From Aurantimonas coralicida_A (GTDB lineage Bacteria > Pseudomonadota > Alphaproteobacteria > Rhizobiales > Rhizobiaceae), in the NCBI RefSeq assembly GCF_036016755.1, contig NZ_JAYXIH010000002.1, positions 62,001-126,000 of the forward strand: a stretch of 64,000 bases of DNA. The letters run 5' to 3'. The notes below the pieces were generated by a model that saw only the letters and a list, made by a program, of their open reading frames with translations, was not told the DNA's origin and made no database searches. The translations under genes and the position numbers were made by a program. The number at the start of each line of letters is the position of its first letter. The first letter of the stretch is position 1. Shown one piece after another: positions 8,540 through 17,212 of the stretch.

Positions 8540-10812
8540 TATTCCGCTGCCTCTCGCTGTTCGCCCTTGCCGCCATTTTTGGCCGGACGATCATGTTGGG
8601 ATGCGATCGGAGAGACCTCCGCCATCGGGAAAGCGTCCACCGCGATGACCTTGTCCACCGCCTCCTTGGCCTCCGCCAGCCGCACGAACTCCGCATTGGA
8701 GATCACGCCAGCCTCCCTCGCTTCCTCGGGATCGCGGATGTTGGCCTCGCGCAGCTTCTTCTCGATCGGCGCGGCCTCGCTCACCAGTTCGAAGGCGAGT
8801 TCCAGATCCTTGATCGGATGCTGGGCGTGTCCCTCGCCGAGATAGAGGTCCGGCGTCAGCCGGTCGCGCTGCGAGGACGGACGCATCAGAATCGCCGCGA
8901 CCTCGCTGGTCAATTCGTCCGACGGCTCGTGATAGGGCACGCCCAGCGGAAAGGCGATCGCCCGGGTCAGGATCGCCGCCCAACGCGCCGGCAGATTGTC
9001 GAGGACGCCGTTGAAGGCAAGAGCCATGCGATTGTAGCCCTTCTCCATGATGTACTCGACCAGCGGCTTGTCGGCCTCCGGCCGCCCCTCCGTCTCGAAA
9101 CGCTTCAGGACGGCGCCGAGCAGATAGAGTTCGGAGAGAATGTCGCCGAGCCGCGCCGACAGCATTTCCTTGCGTTTCAGCGCGCCGCCCAGGGTCAACA
9201 GCGACAGGTCGGACAGAAGCGCGAACGCCGAGGCATAGCGCGACAATTGCCGCCAGTGGCTGGTGAAGGCCGCATTCTTTGGCGCAGGCGCGGCCAGACC
9301 GCCGGTCCAGCCGCGCACGAAGCTGCGCAGGGCGTTCTTGGCCGAATGGCCCACATGCGCCCAGAAATGTTTGTCGAAGTCGTCCAGTCCCTTGTCCTCG
9401 TCCTCGTCGGACAGGGCCAGCAGTTCCTTCAGCATGTAGGGATGCGCGCGGATCGCCCCCTGCCCGAAGATCATCAGATTGCGGGTGAGGATGTTGGCGC
9501 CCTCGACCGTGATGCCGATCGGCACCGACCGGTACTGGGCGGCGAGATAGTTCTTCGGGCCGTCGATGATCGCCTTGCCGCCATGAATGTCCATGGCCCG
9601 CTCGATCGACTCGCGCATGCGGTAGGTCGCGTGCGCCTTCATGATCGCTGACACCACCGACGGCTTGTGGCCTTCATCCAGCGCGGCAACGGTCAGCCGG
9701 CGGGCGGCGTCGATGAGATAGGCATTGGCGGCGATGTCGGCGAGCGGCTGCTGGATGCCCTCGAACATGCCGATCGGCACGTTGAACTGGGTGCGAACCC
9801 GCGCATAGGCGCCGGTGGTACGCGCACAGATGGCGGCCGCGGCGGAGGATTGCGAGGGCAGCGAAATGCCACGGCCGGCGGCAAGCGCCGTCATCAGCAT
9901 CGTCCAGCCCTGGCCGATCTGGTCTGGCCCGCCGAGAATCCAGTCGAGCGGAATGAACACGTCGTCGCCGTAAAGCGGGCCGTTCTGGAAATAGGTCAGC
10001 AGCGGGACATGCCGGTCGCCGTGCCGGACGCCCTTGGTCGCAGTCGGCAGCAGCGCCACCGTGATGCCGAGATCCTCGCCCTTGCCGAGATGGTTCTGCG
10101 GATCGAACATCTTGAAGGCGAGGCCCATCACCGTCGCGACCGGGCCGAGGGTGATGTAGCGCTTGTGGAAATTCAGCCGGATGCCGAGAACGCGCTCGCC
10201 ATCATGCTCGCCATATTCGACCATGCCGGTGTCGAGCATCGCCGCCGCGTCGGAGCCGGCTTCCTGCGAGGTCAGGCCGAAGCACGGAATCTCGCGCCCG
10301 TCGGCGAGACGCGGCAGCCAGTAATCGCGCTGCGCCTGCGTGCCGAAATGCAGCATCAATTCGCCCGGTCCGAGCGAATTCGGCACCATCACGGTGACGC
10401 CGGCGACGACCGAACAGGAGGAGACCTTACGCACCACCTCCGAATGCGCGGTATTGGAAAATCCGAGCCCGCCATATTCCTTCGGGATGATCATGCCGAA
10501 GAACTTGTGCTTGCGCAGGAAGTCCCAGACCTCCGGCGGCAGGTCGCGATCTTCCCAGACCAGCTTCCACTCGTCGATCATGGCGCAAAGTTCGTTAACC
10601 GGGCCGTCGAGAAACGCCTGCTCGTCCGGCGACAGCCGCGCCGGCGGCATGGCGAGCAGCTTGTTCCAGTCGGGATCGCCGGTGAAGAGTTCGCCGTCCC
10701 ACCAGACCGTGCCGGCGTCGATCGCCTCCCGCTCGGTTTCCGAGATCGGCGGCATGACGCCCTTGGCCCATCGATAGATCGGCCGTGTCAGCTTTTCCTG
10801 ACGAAATGACAT
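8539..10812 (-). CDS. fadE: Acyl-CoA dehydrogenase FadE-like, with C-terminal DUF1974
   Basis: A 757-residue large acyl-CoA dehydrogenase of the FadE type, which introduces the first double bond into fatty acyl-CoA. The N terminus (about 60 residues) is the FadE-specific helical region; the dehydrogenase core shows MIIPKEYGGLGFSNTAHSEV, CFGLTSQEAGSDAAAM and AMDIHGGKAIIDGPKNYLAA; the C-terminal approximately 280 residues match the FadE-specific DUF1974 domain. The length is close to E. coli FadE (about 814). GGAG lies about 9 bases before the ATG at 10812. It is the first gene of the fadE-thiolase-fadJ operon, and the candidate operator at 10904-10918 is 92 bp upstream, suggesting joint control with the other dehydrogenase operon. 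Confidence 0.93.
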   Translation of the reverse strand: MSFRQEKLTRPIYRWAKGVMPPISETEREAIDAGTVWWDGELFTGDPDWNKLLAMPPARLSPDEQAFLDGPVNELCAMIDEWKLVWEDRDLPPEVWDFLRKHKFFGMIIPKEYGGLGFSNTAHSEVVRKVSSCSVVAGVTVMVPNSLGPGELMLHFGTQAQRDYWLPRLADGREIPCFGLTSQEAGSDAAAMLDTGMVEYGEHDGERVLGIRLNFHKRYITLGPVATVMGLAFKMFDPQNHLGKGEDLGITVALLPTATKGVRHGDRHVPLLTYFQNGPLYGDDVFIPLDWILGGPDQIGQGWTMLMTALAAGRGISLPSQSSAAAAICARTTGAYARVRTQFNVPIGMFEGIQQPLADIAANAYLIDAARRLTVAALDEGHKPSVVSAIMKAHATYRMRESIERAMDIHGGKAIIDGPKNYLAAQYRSVPIGITVEGANILTRNLMIFGQGAIRAHPYMLKELLALSDEDEDKGLDDFDKHFWAHVGHSAKNALRSFVRGWTGGLAAPAPKNAAFTSHWRQLSRYASAFALLSDLSLLTLGGALKRKEMLSARLGDILSELYLLGAVLKRFETEGRPEADKPLVEYIMEKGYNRMALAFNGVLDNLPARWAAILTRAIAFPLGVPYHEPSDELTSEVAAILMRPSSQRDRLTPDLYLGEGHAQHPIKDLELAFELVSEAAPIEKKLREANIRDPEEAREAGVISNAEFVRLAEAKEAVDKVIAVDAFPMAEVSPIASQHDRPAKNGGKGEQREAAE

Positions 10813-10903
10813 GGCTTCGCTCCGGGGTTCGCCGCATGGTTAACGAGGAATGTATGGTCGCGCGGATGGTTTCCCACCCGCAGGCCAAGACATTTCCTAC
10901 ATT

Positions 10904-10918
10904 TTACGTAAAGGTCAA
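10904..10918 (-). promoter_or_regulatory. Candidate fatty-acid/branched-chain catabolism operator, site 2
   Basis: TTACGTAAAGGTCAA here differs by one base from the site at 4099-4113. It contains the palindrome TTTACGTAAA and on the minus strand reads TTGACCTTTACGTAA, again overlapping a TTGACC -35 box facing fadE. No convincing -10 box is seen at 17 bases; MerR-type promoters use 19-20. Two near-identical sites before two acyl-CoA dehydrogenase operons is direct sequence evidence for a common regulator; its identity as LiuR-like is inference. The rest of the 164-bp purD-fadE gap shows nothing else. Confidence 0.5.
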
Positions 10919-10976
10919 TGTCAGCGACACGATCGGGATCGGCTCCGAACGCCGAAAACCCGGCCCAACGGAGACT

Positions 10977-12254
10977 TCAGATGCTTTCGGTCATGATCGC
11001 GCGGTGGCCGATGTCTGAACGCCAAAATCCCTCGTCCCATTCGACGGCTTCGACGACCTCATAGGCGCGGCGCGCGGCTTCCTTCACGCTGGCACCGGTG
11101 GCGGTGACGTTGAGGACACGTCCCCCGACGGCGAGCAGCCGGTCGCCATCGCGTTGCGTCCCGGCCTGGAAGATACGTGTCGTTGCACTCGCCGCCGGCA
11201 AATGGCGGATCGCGGTGCCCTTGGCATGGGCGCCCGGATAGCCCTCCGAGGCCATGACCACGGTCAGGGCCCGCTCTTCCGACCATTGCGGCACGACGGC
11301 CGAGACGTCGCCCCTGGCGGCGGCGAGGAGAATCGGCAGCAGGTCGCTTTCCAGCCGCATCAGCAGCACCTGGCATTCCGGATCGCCGAAGCGGACATTG
11401 TATTCGATCAGCTTGGGACCGGACTCCGTCAGCATCAGCCCGGCATATAGAATGCCCTGGAACGGGGCTCCGGCCGCCTTCATCCCGGCGAGCGTCGGCT
11501 CGACGATCTCGCGCATCGCCCGGCGCACCATCGCATCGTTCATCGGCAGCGCCGGCGAATAGGCGCCCATGCCGCCTGTGTTCGGACCGCGGTCACGGTC
11601 GAAGGCGCGCTTGTGATCCTGCGCCGTGCCGAAGAACAGCGCCCGCTCGCCATCGCAAATGCAAAACAGGCTCGCCTCCTCGCCCTCGAGGAACTCCTCG
11701 ATGACGACCTCCGCGCCCGGCCCGCCGAAATCGCCCTCGAAGCAGGCGTCGATGGCCGCAAGCGCGTCCTGACGCGTTTCGGCGACCGTGACGCCCTTGC
11801 CGGCGGCAAGCCCGTCCGCCTTGATCACGATCGGCAGACCGCCGTCGCGGACATAGTCGCGCGCGGCGGCCACGTCGTCGAAGCGACGGTAGCGCGCCGT
11901 CGGAATGTCGTGGAGGGTGCACAGATCCTTGGTGAAGCCCTTCGAGCCCTCGAGCCGCGCGGCGGCGGCGGAGGGGCCGAACACCGGAATACCGGCGGCG
12001 GCAAGGCTATCGCCGAGGCCGGCGACGAGCGGCACTTCGGGACCGACGATTACAAGGCCGATCGCATTGGAGCGACAGAACGCCACGACGGCCGCTTGAT
12101 CCAAGATGTCGAGTTCGACGGTCTCGGCGTGCTCGGCGATGCCGGGATTGCCCGGCGCGGCGTAGAGGCGCCCAAGATCGGGCGATTGCGCGAGTTTCCA
12201 GGCAATCGCGTGTTCGCGGCCACCGCCGCCGATGAGAAGAACGTTGATCGTCAT
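10977..12254 (-). CDS. purD: Phosphoribosylamine--glycine ligase (GAR synthetase)
   Basis: A 425-residue cytosolic ATP-grasp enzyme of de novo purine synthesis that joins glycine to phosphoribosylamine. The N terminus MTINVLLIGGGGREHAIAWK is the family signature; the ATP-grasp domain shows GSKGFTKDLC, IVIKADGLAAGKGVTV and IEEFLEGEEASLF, and the later region has NTGGMGAYSPALP and NVRFGDPECQVLL with metal-binding residues. Length is standard. The ATG at 12254 is preceded by a GGGG-rich Shine-Dalgarno-like stretch. The gene is monocistronic by appearance, divergent from ubiA across 159 bp. Confidence 0.97.
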   Translation of the reverse strand: MTINVLLIGGGGREHAIAWKLAQSPDLGRLYAAPGNPGIAEHAETVELDILDQAAVVAFCRSNAIGLVIVGPEVPLVAGLGDSLAAAGIPVFGPSAAAARLEGSKGFTKDLCTLHDIPTARYRRFDDVAAARDYVRDGGLPIVIKADGLAAGKGVTVAETRQDALAAIDACFEGDFGGPGAEVVIEEFLEGEEASLFCICDGERALFFGTAQDHKRAFDRDRGPNTGGMGAYSPALPMNDAMVRRAMREIVEPTLAGMKAAGAPFQGILYAGLMLTESGPKLIEYNVRFGDPECQVLLMRLESDLLPILLAAARGDVSAVVPQWSEERALTVVMASEGYPGAHAKGTAIRHLPAASATTRIFQAGTQRDGDRLLAVGGRVLNVTATGASVKEAARRAYEVVEAVEWDEGFWRSDIGHRAIMTESI

Positions 12255-12413
12255 GGCTTCGCCCCTGTCAGCGCATTTCTGCCGCCCAGGCCGGCCGACC
12301 GCTGCCGATTACGGGGGCGCAACGGCCGCGGTCAAGTTCGGCGCGGCAAATCTTAAGCGTTGATAAAGCGGAAAACCCTTGACTGCGGCCTTTCGGCCAT
12401 CAATCTCGGTGCC

Positions 12414-13421
12414 ATGTCGAATCTGAAAGGAAGCCTCGCGGACCAAATCGACCGCGTGGCGGATGCACCGTCCAACAATTGGGTCTACCGCACGTTGCCG
12501 CGCGGCCTCTGGCCCTATGCGCAGTTGGCGCGCTGGGACCGTCCGATCGGCTGGCAATTGCTGCTGTGGCCGTGCTGGTGGGCGGCGGCGCTGGCGCCGC
12601 AGGCGGTGCAGACGGGGGCCGTTCACACCGGCCTTCCCAGCCTCTGGCAGCTCTTCCTCTTTTTGGTCGGTGCGATCGCCATGCGCGGCGCGGGGTGTAC
12701 CTATAACGACCTCGTCGACGAGACGATCGATACGCTCGTCGCACGCACCCGGTCGCGTCCGCTGCCCTCCGGCCGGGTTTCGCGCCTCCAGGCCAAGCTG
12801 TTTCTCGTCGTCCAGGCGCTGGTCGGGTTCCTGGTACTGATCCAGTTCAACCTGTTCTCGGTCCTGCTCGGGGTCGCCTCGCTCGGCGTGGTGGCGATCT
12901 ATCCATTCCTGAAGCGCTTCACCGACTGGCCGCTGTTGGGGCTCGGCCTCGCCTTTTCCTGGGGCGCGCTGATGGGATGGGCGGCGTATTGGGGCACGCT
13001 GTCGCTCGCTGCCGGCCTGCTTTACGCCGGCAGCATTCTCTGGACTATCGGCTACGACACGATCTACGCGCATCAGGACAAGGAAGACGACGCGCTGGTC
13101 GGCGTCCGTTCCACGGCCCGGCTGTTCGGCGAGCGAACCAGACTGGCGCTGACAATTCTCTATCTCGGAGCAATCGCCCTGTTCGCGGGCGCCTTCGTGC
13201 TGACCGGCTATGGCACGGGGGGCGGACCCGAATGGCCCGCCTATGCCGGCCTTGCCGCCGGCGCCTTCCAGATGATCTGGCAGATCCGCACCCTCGACAT
13301 CGAGGATGCGGACCAGTGCCTGAGGCTGTTCAAGTCGAACACGGTGTTCGGCTGGATCATCTTCTTCGGCTTGATCTTCTCGTCCCTGTGGGCGCTGTCC
13401 TTCCCGCTGGCGGGAATCTGA
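12414..13421 (+). CDS. ubiA: 4-hydroxybenzoate polyprenyltransferase
   Basis: A 335-residue integral membrane prenyltransferase that attaches the polyprenyl chain to 4-hydroxybenzoate in ubiquinone synthesis. The first aspartate-rich motif lies in GCTYNDLVDETIDTLVARTR (about residues 97-117) and the second in GYDTIYAHQDKEDDALVG (about 215-232); DRPIGWQLLLWPCWWA in the first membrane helix is typical of UbiA. Several hydrophobic helices follow. The ATG at 12414 is chosen because it gives the usual length; the frame is open 18 codons further up to a TTG at 12360, and neither has a clear ribosome-binding site. The octaprenyl diphosphate synthase at 27.4 kb would supply its prenyl donor. It converges on the DUF6101 gene with a 16-bp gap. 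Confidence 0.93.
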   Translation: MSNLKGSLADQIDRVADAPSNNWVYRTLPRGLWPYAQLARWDRPIGWQLLLWPCWWAAALAPQAVQTGAVHTGLPSLWQLFLFLVGAIAMRGAGCTYNDLVDETIDTLVARTRSRPLPSGRVSRLQAKLFLVVQALVGFLVLIQFNLFSVLLGVASLGVVAIYPFLKRFTDWPLLGLGLAFSWGALMGWAAYWGTLSLAAGLLYAGSILWTIGYDTIYAHQDKEDDALVGVRSTARLFGERTRLALTILYLGAIALFAGAFVLTGYGTGGGPEWPAYAGLAAGAFQMIWQIRTLDIEDADQCLRLFKSNTVFGWIIFFGLIFSSLWALSFPLAGI

Positions 13422-13437
13422 CGCCCACCGCCCGGCG

Positions 13438-14013
13438 CTACTGACGGGCGATGATTTCCTCTCCGGCAACCACCATGCGCATCCCGAGCCCACCGGGCTT
13501 GCGACGCGCCAGGAAGCGCGGCCGGCGCTGGCGGTTGGGCGACCGGCGACGCGGCGCCGGCGCGGCAGCCCGGATGTGCCCGAGCGTCTCTTCAAGCGTG
13601 CGCAACGCGCCATCCGCCTCGATCATCAGCATCGGCAGGTTGAACAGTTCCGCCCATCCCCGCCAGTCGGCGGCGACATCGTAGAGGTCGCTGGCAACCA
13701 AGAGCGGCACCGTGCAGCGCGGATCGCTGTGATGCAGCTCAAGCGTCACCGTCACCTCGCCGTTGCCGTCTTCCATGGCGCGGGCCGCGACACCCCGAAA
13801 GGCGCGTGGCGGCAGCGCGATCGAAACCGGCAATCCGGATTTCTCCAGGCGCCGATGGACGACGGCCCCGCGGCGGTCGACCTTGTAGGTAATCAATTCC
13901 CCGTCCTCGACCATTTCGATCGTCTGGCGACGATCGCAAGCAGCCGGGTCAAGGCGGACCGGGACGTTCGCCCATTCGGGCTTGGTCGCGAGTGGGTTCG
14001 GAGCAATGCTCAT
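13438..14013 (-). CDS. DUF6101 family protein
   Basis: A 191-residue soluble protein. The central part (ALPPRAFRGVAARAM, then VTLELHHSDPRCTVPLLVAS and a GWAELFNLPMLMIEADG segment) and the conserved C-terminal end with EEIIARQ match what I recall of DUF6101, a family of unknown function largely confined to Hyphomicrobiales. A basic arginine/proline-rich stretch (about residues 150-175) separates the conserved core from the C-terminal motif. There is no signal peptide or membrane segment. The gene stands alone, convergent with ubiA, and its ATG at 14013 opens a 178-bp gap in which no other gene is seen. Confidence 0.75.
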   Translation of the reverse strand: MSIAPNPLATKPEWANVPVRLDPAACDRRQTIEMVEDGELITYKVDRRGAVVHRRLEKSGLPVSIALPPRAFRGVAARAMEDGNGEVTVTLELHHSDPRCTVPLLVASDLYDVAADWRGWAELFNLPMLMIEADGALRTLEETLGHIRAAAPAPRRRSPNRQRRPRFLARRKPGGLGMRMVVAGEEIIARQ

Positions 14014-14191
14014 GAAATGACGCCTTCTGCCTCTCCTGAGAGCCGATGTTTCGGTCTCTCGTTCGGGCCGATGTAATCCCGGCCTTCGATAAGGATGACA
14101 GTAGGGGCGCCGCCTTGAAGTCGCGCTAAGAAAGTCGGTTAAGTCTTCATGACGGAAAAGACGGTTAGCAAGTCGAAAACTTGAATCAAGT

Positions 14192-15619
14192 CTAAACGAG
14201 CTTGCCGGGATTTAAGATGTTGTCAGGATCGAAGGCGGCCTTGAGCCGCCGCATCAGGTCGATCTCGACGCCCTCTTTGGTCCGGGCGAGCTCGTCGCGC
14301 TTCAGCTGGCCGATGCCGTGCTCGGCGGAAAAGCTGCCGTCCAGGGTGCGGACGATCCCGTGGACGAGATCGCTCATCTCGTGCCAGCGGGCCAGAAAGG
14401 CATCCTTGTCGGCCCCGACGGGCTGCGAGATGTTGTAATGGATATTGCCGTCACCGAGATGGCCGAACGCCACGATCCGCGCCTGCGGTATCGCCTCGAG
14501 CACCGCCTTGTCGGCGGCCTGAAGAAATTCCGGGATAAGGGCGACCGGCACGGACACATCATGCTTGATGGATCCGCCCTCGGGCCGCTGCGCCCAACTC
14601 AACTCCTCGCGCATGATCCAGAAGCTGTTCGCTTCGGCGAGCGATTTGGCGATCGCTGCATCGGCGACGACATGGCTCTCGAATCCGGCCTCTAGGATTC
14701 CCTCCAATGTCTCGCGCGCGTCGCCCTGCGAGCGGCCGGAGGATATCTCCATGAGAATGTACCAGGGATGCGGCGCCTCCAGCGGGTCGCGGGAACCGAT
14801 CGTATGGCGGAGCGTGAACTCCATGCCGAGGCGCGGAATCAATTCGAAGGCGGTGAGCTGCGCTCCCGCCCGTCGCTCCGCCAATTGCAGCAGCGTCAGG
14901 GCGGCTTCAGGCGACGCCAGCCCGACATAGGCGACTTCGCGGCCGGCGGGCTTGGGGAACAGCTTGAGCACGGCGGCGGTAATGATCCCCAGCGTCCCCT
15001 CCGACCCGATCAGCAAATTGCGAAGATCGTAGCCGCGGTTGTCCTTCTTCAGGCGTCGCAGCCCGTGCAGAACCTCGCCCGACGGCAGCACCGCCTCGAT
15101 GCCGAGGCAGAGCTCGCGGGCGTTGCCATAGGCCAGAACGCCGGTTCCGCCGGCATTCGAGGCGAGATTGCCACCGATCTGGCAGGAGCCTTCCGAGCCG
15201 AGCGACAGCGGAAACAACAGGTCCGCCTCGTCCGCGGCCTCCTGGATTCGCTTCAGGACGACGCCCGCCTCGACGGTCGCCGTGCGGCCGATCGGGTCGA
15301 CATCGCGGATACGATCGAGCCGCGACAGGCTGACCAGAACCTCGGATTGCGAGCGGGGTGATTGTCCGCCGACAAGGCCGGTATTGCCGCCCTGGGGCAC
15401 GATCGGCGTCCGCGTCTCGCTGGCGAGGCGCATGATCGCGGCAACCTCCTCGACATTGCCCGGCCGCAGCACCAATCCCGCGCGGCCATGAAACAGGTCG
15501 CGCGGCTCGTTGAAGTAGGCCTCCATCATGTCGGCATCCCGCAGCGCGTTAGCGGAACCGACGATGGCCGCGAAGCGGGCCAGGAGGACGGCAGGGATTT
15601 TCGGATCGGTCTCTTGCAT
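14192..15619 (-). CDS. FAD-binding oxidoreductase, GlcD/D-2-hydroxyglutarate dehydrogenase type
   Basis: A 475-residue flavoprotein of the FAD_binding_4 / FAD-oxidase C family, expected to oxidise a D-2-hydroxy acid (2-hydroxyglutarate, lactate or glycolate) and pass electrons to a quinone or electron-transfer flavoprotein. The FAD-binding half shows PIVPQGGNTGLVGGQSPR, SLGSEGSCQIGGNLASNAGG and LLIGSEGTLGIITAAVLKLF. The C-terminal half has HDVSVPV, the metal-ligand motif AFGHLGDGNIHYNIS and SAEHGIGQLKRDEL, which are typical of D-2-hydroxyglutarate dehydrogenases and D-lactate dehydrogenases. The length fits the single-subunit form. It lies 57 bp downstream of the Sua5 gene on the same strand and may be cotranscribed, though no functional link is evident. 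Confidence 0.9.
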   Translation of the reverse strand: MQETDPKIPAVLLARFAAIVGSANALRDADMMEAYFNEPRDLFHGRAGLVLRPGNVEEVAAIMRLASETRTPIVPQGGNTGLVGGQSPRSQSEVLVSLSRLDRIRDVDPIGRTATVEAGVVLKRIQEAADEADLLFPLSLGSEGSCQIGGNLASNAGGTGVLAYGNARELCLGIEAVLPSGEVLHGLRRLKKDNRGYDLRNLLIGSEGTLGIITAAVLKLFPKPAGREVAYVGLASPEAALTLLQLAERRAGAQLTAFELIPRLGMEFTLRHTIGSRDPLEAPHPWYILMEISSGRSQGDARETLEGILEAGFESHVVADAAIAKSLAEANSFWIMREELSWAQRPEGGSIKHDVSVPVALIPEFLQAADKAVLEAIPQARIVAFGHLGDGNIHYNISQPVGADKDAFLARWHEMSDLVHGIVRTLDGSFSAEHGIGQLKRDELARTKEGVEIDLMRRLKAAFDPDNILNPGKLV

Positions 15620-15676
15620 AAGATCGAGACATAGAAGGCCGGCGACGATCCGTCGAGCCGGCTGTCATTCGCGGCG

Positions 15677-16711
15677 TCAGTCCCGCGGCGCGGCGGCGCG
15701 GCGAAGCCGGTCGTTGATCGCCTCGCCGAGCCCCTCGCGTGGGATCGGCGCCACGGCGATGCGCCCGATCTCCGGCCGATCGAAGCGGGCCAGCGCCGCG
15801 AACAGATTCGCCGCCGCCTCGCGCAGATCACCGGACGGGCTGAGATTGACGATCTCGGCCGCCCCATCCGCGCTGGCGATCGGGGTCTCGCCGAAATCGA
15901 TCAGATATTCGCCGGCCTCGACATGATTCACGTCGAGCCGGACCGAGCCGTGCGGCGCGTAATGGGACCGAAGCTGGCCGGGCGCCTCGATGCCCGAACC
16001 CGCATCCGGCGCGACGACGGCGAGCCCGGTCGCTTCGTGTAAGGCCTCTCGACCGACAAGGCCGGCGCGCAGGAGCACCAGGCGGCCCTGCTCCAGCTTG
16101 ACGATGGTCGATTCCAGGCCGAGCTCCGACGGACCCGCGTCGAGGATCATTTCGATCCGGCCGCCAAGGCCACGCATCACCTGGCCCGCGCTGGTGGCGC
16201 TGACCCGCCCCGAAGGATTGGCGCTCGGCGCGGCGAGCGGACGGCCGAGGCGCGCAATGATGTCGCCGGCGATTCCCTTCGGCTGACGCAGCGCGATGGT
16301 GGCAAGGCCGCCGGTCGTCAGCGGATGAACCGGCGTTCCCTCCGCCTGCGGCAGGACGAGCGTCAGCGGCCCGGGCCAAAACCGCGCCGCCAGTGCCCGT
16401 GCGATGTCATCCAAGACGGCCAGGCGTGCGGCCATGTCGAGGTCGCTGACGTGACAGATGAGCGGGTTGAAGCGTGGACGGCCTTTGGCCTCGAATATCC
16501 GTGCGACGGCCTCGCCATTGGTTGCGTCGCCCGCCAGCCCATAGACCGTCTCGGTCGGTAGGCCGATGAGGCCGCCGCCGCGAAGGCAGGCGACCGCGCG
16601 CTCGACGACGTCGTCGCTTTCGGCCGAAAGGCAGACCGTTTCGATCGCGCCGACACGAGCTTGGCCCGAACGCATCGAAGCGACATCGGGGACAGCGCGT
16701 TTAAACGTCAT
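15677..16711 (-). CDS. L-threonylcarbamoyladenylate synthase (Sua5/YrdC, long form)
   Basis: A 344-residue enzyme that makes threonylcarbamoyl-AMP from threonine, bicarbonate and ATP, the first step of the universal t6A modification at tRNA position 37. The N-terminal YrdC domain (about residues 30-225) has GGGLIGLPTETVYGLAGDAT, KGRPRFNPLICHV and RFWPGPLTLVLPQ; SANPSGRVSATSA and the C-terminal roughly 110 residues form the Sua5 domain, so this is the two-domain Sua5/YwlC form. The ATG at 16711 has GGAAG about 10 bases upstream; ATG 16675 is an alternative that would remove a poorly conserved leader. A terminator separates it from the small membrane protein gene upstream. Confidence 0.93.
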   Translation of the reverse strand: MTFKRAVPDVASMRSGQARVGAIETVCLSAESDDVVERAVACLRGGGLIGLPTETVYGLAGDATNGEAVARIFEAKGRPRFNPLICHVSDLDMAARLAVLDDIARALAARFWPGPLTLVLPQAEGTPVHPLTTGGLATIALRQPKGIAGDIIARLGRPLAAPSANPSGRVSATSAGQVMRGLGGRIEMILDAGPSELGLESTIVKLEQGRLVLLRAGLVGREALHEATGLAVVAPDAGSGIEAPGQLRSHYAPHGSVRLDVNHVEAGEYLIDFGETPIASADGAAEIVNLSPSGDLREAAANLFAALARFDRPEIGRIAVAPIPREGLGEAINDRLRRAAAPRD

Positions 16712-16766
16712 AGTCGTCTTCCAAACGAGACCTCATGCGGACCCAAGCGTGTGGCAGCCCGCACAC

Positions 16767-16801
16767 AGAAAAAAGGGCAGTGGCTTTCGCCACTGCCCTT
16801 T
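16767..16801 (-). terminator. Rho-independent terminator of the small membrane protein gene
   Basis: A perfect 13-bp stem (16772-16784 paired with 16789-16801, AAAGGGCAGTGGC and complement) with a four-base loop is followed on the minus strand by a run of T (16767-16772). It lies about 37 bp after the stop of the gene ending at 16839 and before the Sua5 gene. The stem is also followed by TTT on the plus strand only weakly, so the minus-strand direction is favoured. Confidence 0.85.
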
Positions 16802-16838
16802 AGGGTTCTTACTGGAACCGCAGGCGGCTCGCCAGAAC

Positions 16839-17087
16839 TTAGTTGGCGGGCTTGTCGGTCTCCGGAGCCGGCTGGACGTCGATCGTCGGAACCTCGATCG
16901 TCTTTTCTTCCGTGCCGACGTCGATATCGCCCGTCGTGACATCTGCCTTGGGCAGCTGACCGCCTTCGACGCTAACTTCCGGCAACGCGCCTTCCTCGGT
17001 CACATCCACATTGATCATCGTGAAGGCGAACCAGACCACGATCAAAAGGACGATGATACCGACGACCCAGCCAATTGTTTTATTCAT
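16839..17087 (-). CDS. Small single-pass membrane protein, acidic tail, unknown function
   Basis: An 82-residue protein with one strongly hydrophobic segment at about residues 5-27 (IGWVVGIIVLLIVVWFAFTM) followed by an acidic, threonine/valine-rich tail with the pattern VTEEGALPEVSVEGGQLPK and VGTEEKTIEVPTIDVQP. Small proteins of this build occur widely in Hyphomicrobiales as conserved hypotheticals; the function is not known to me. The ATG at 17087 is chosen over a GTG three codons upstream (17096). The gene has its own terminator (16767-16801) and a 125-bp upstream gap, so it looks monocistronic. Confidence 0.75.
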   Translation of the reverse strand: MNKTIGWVVGIIVLLIVVWFAFTMINVDVTEEGALPEVSVEGGQLPKADVTTGDIDVGTEEKTIEVPTIDVQPAPETDKPAN

Positions 17088-17212
17088 TTGAAGCACCCGT
17101 ACTCTAGCATGTTGGCGTAATTGTTCGGGTCTGAAACGGTTGTCTTGAGCTTTGGTTCCACGTTGATCCGATAAAATTTTGCTGAACGCCTAAAAAAGCG
17201 AAGAGCGCGGGA

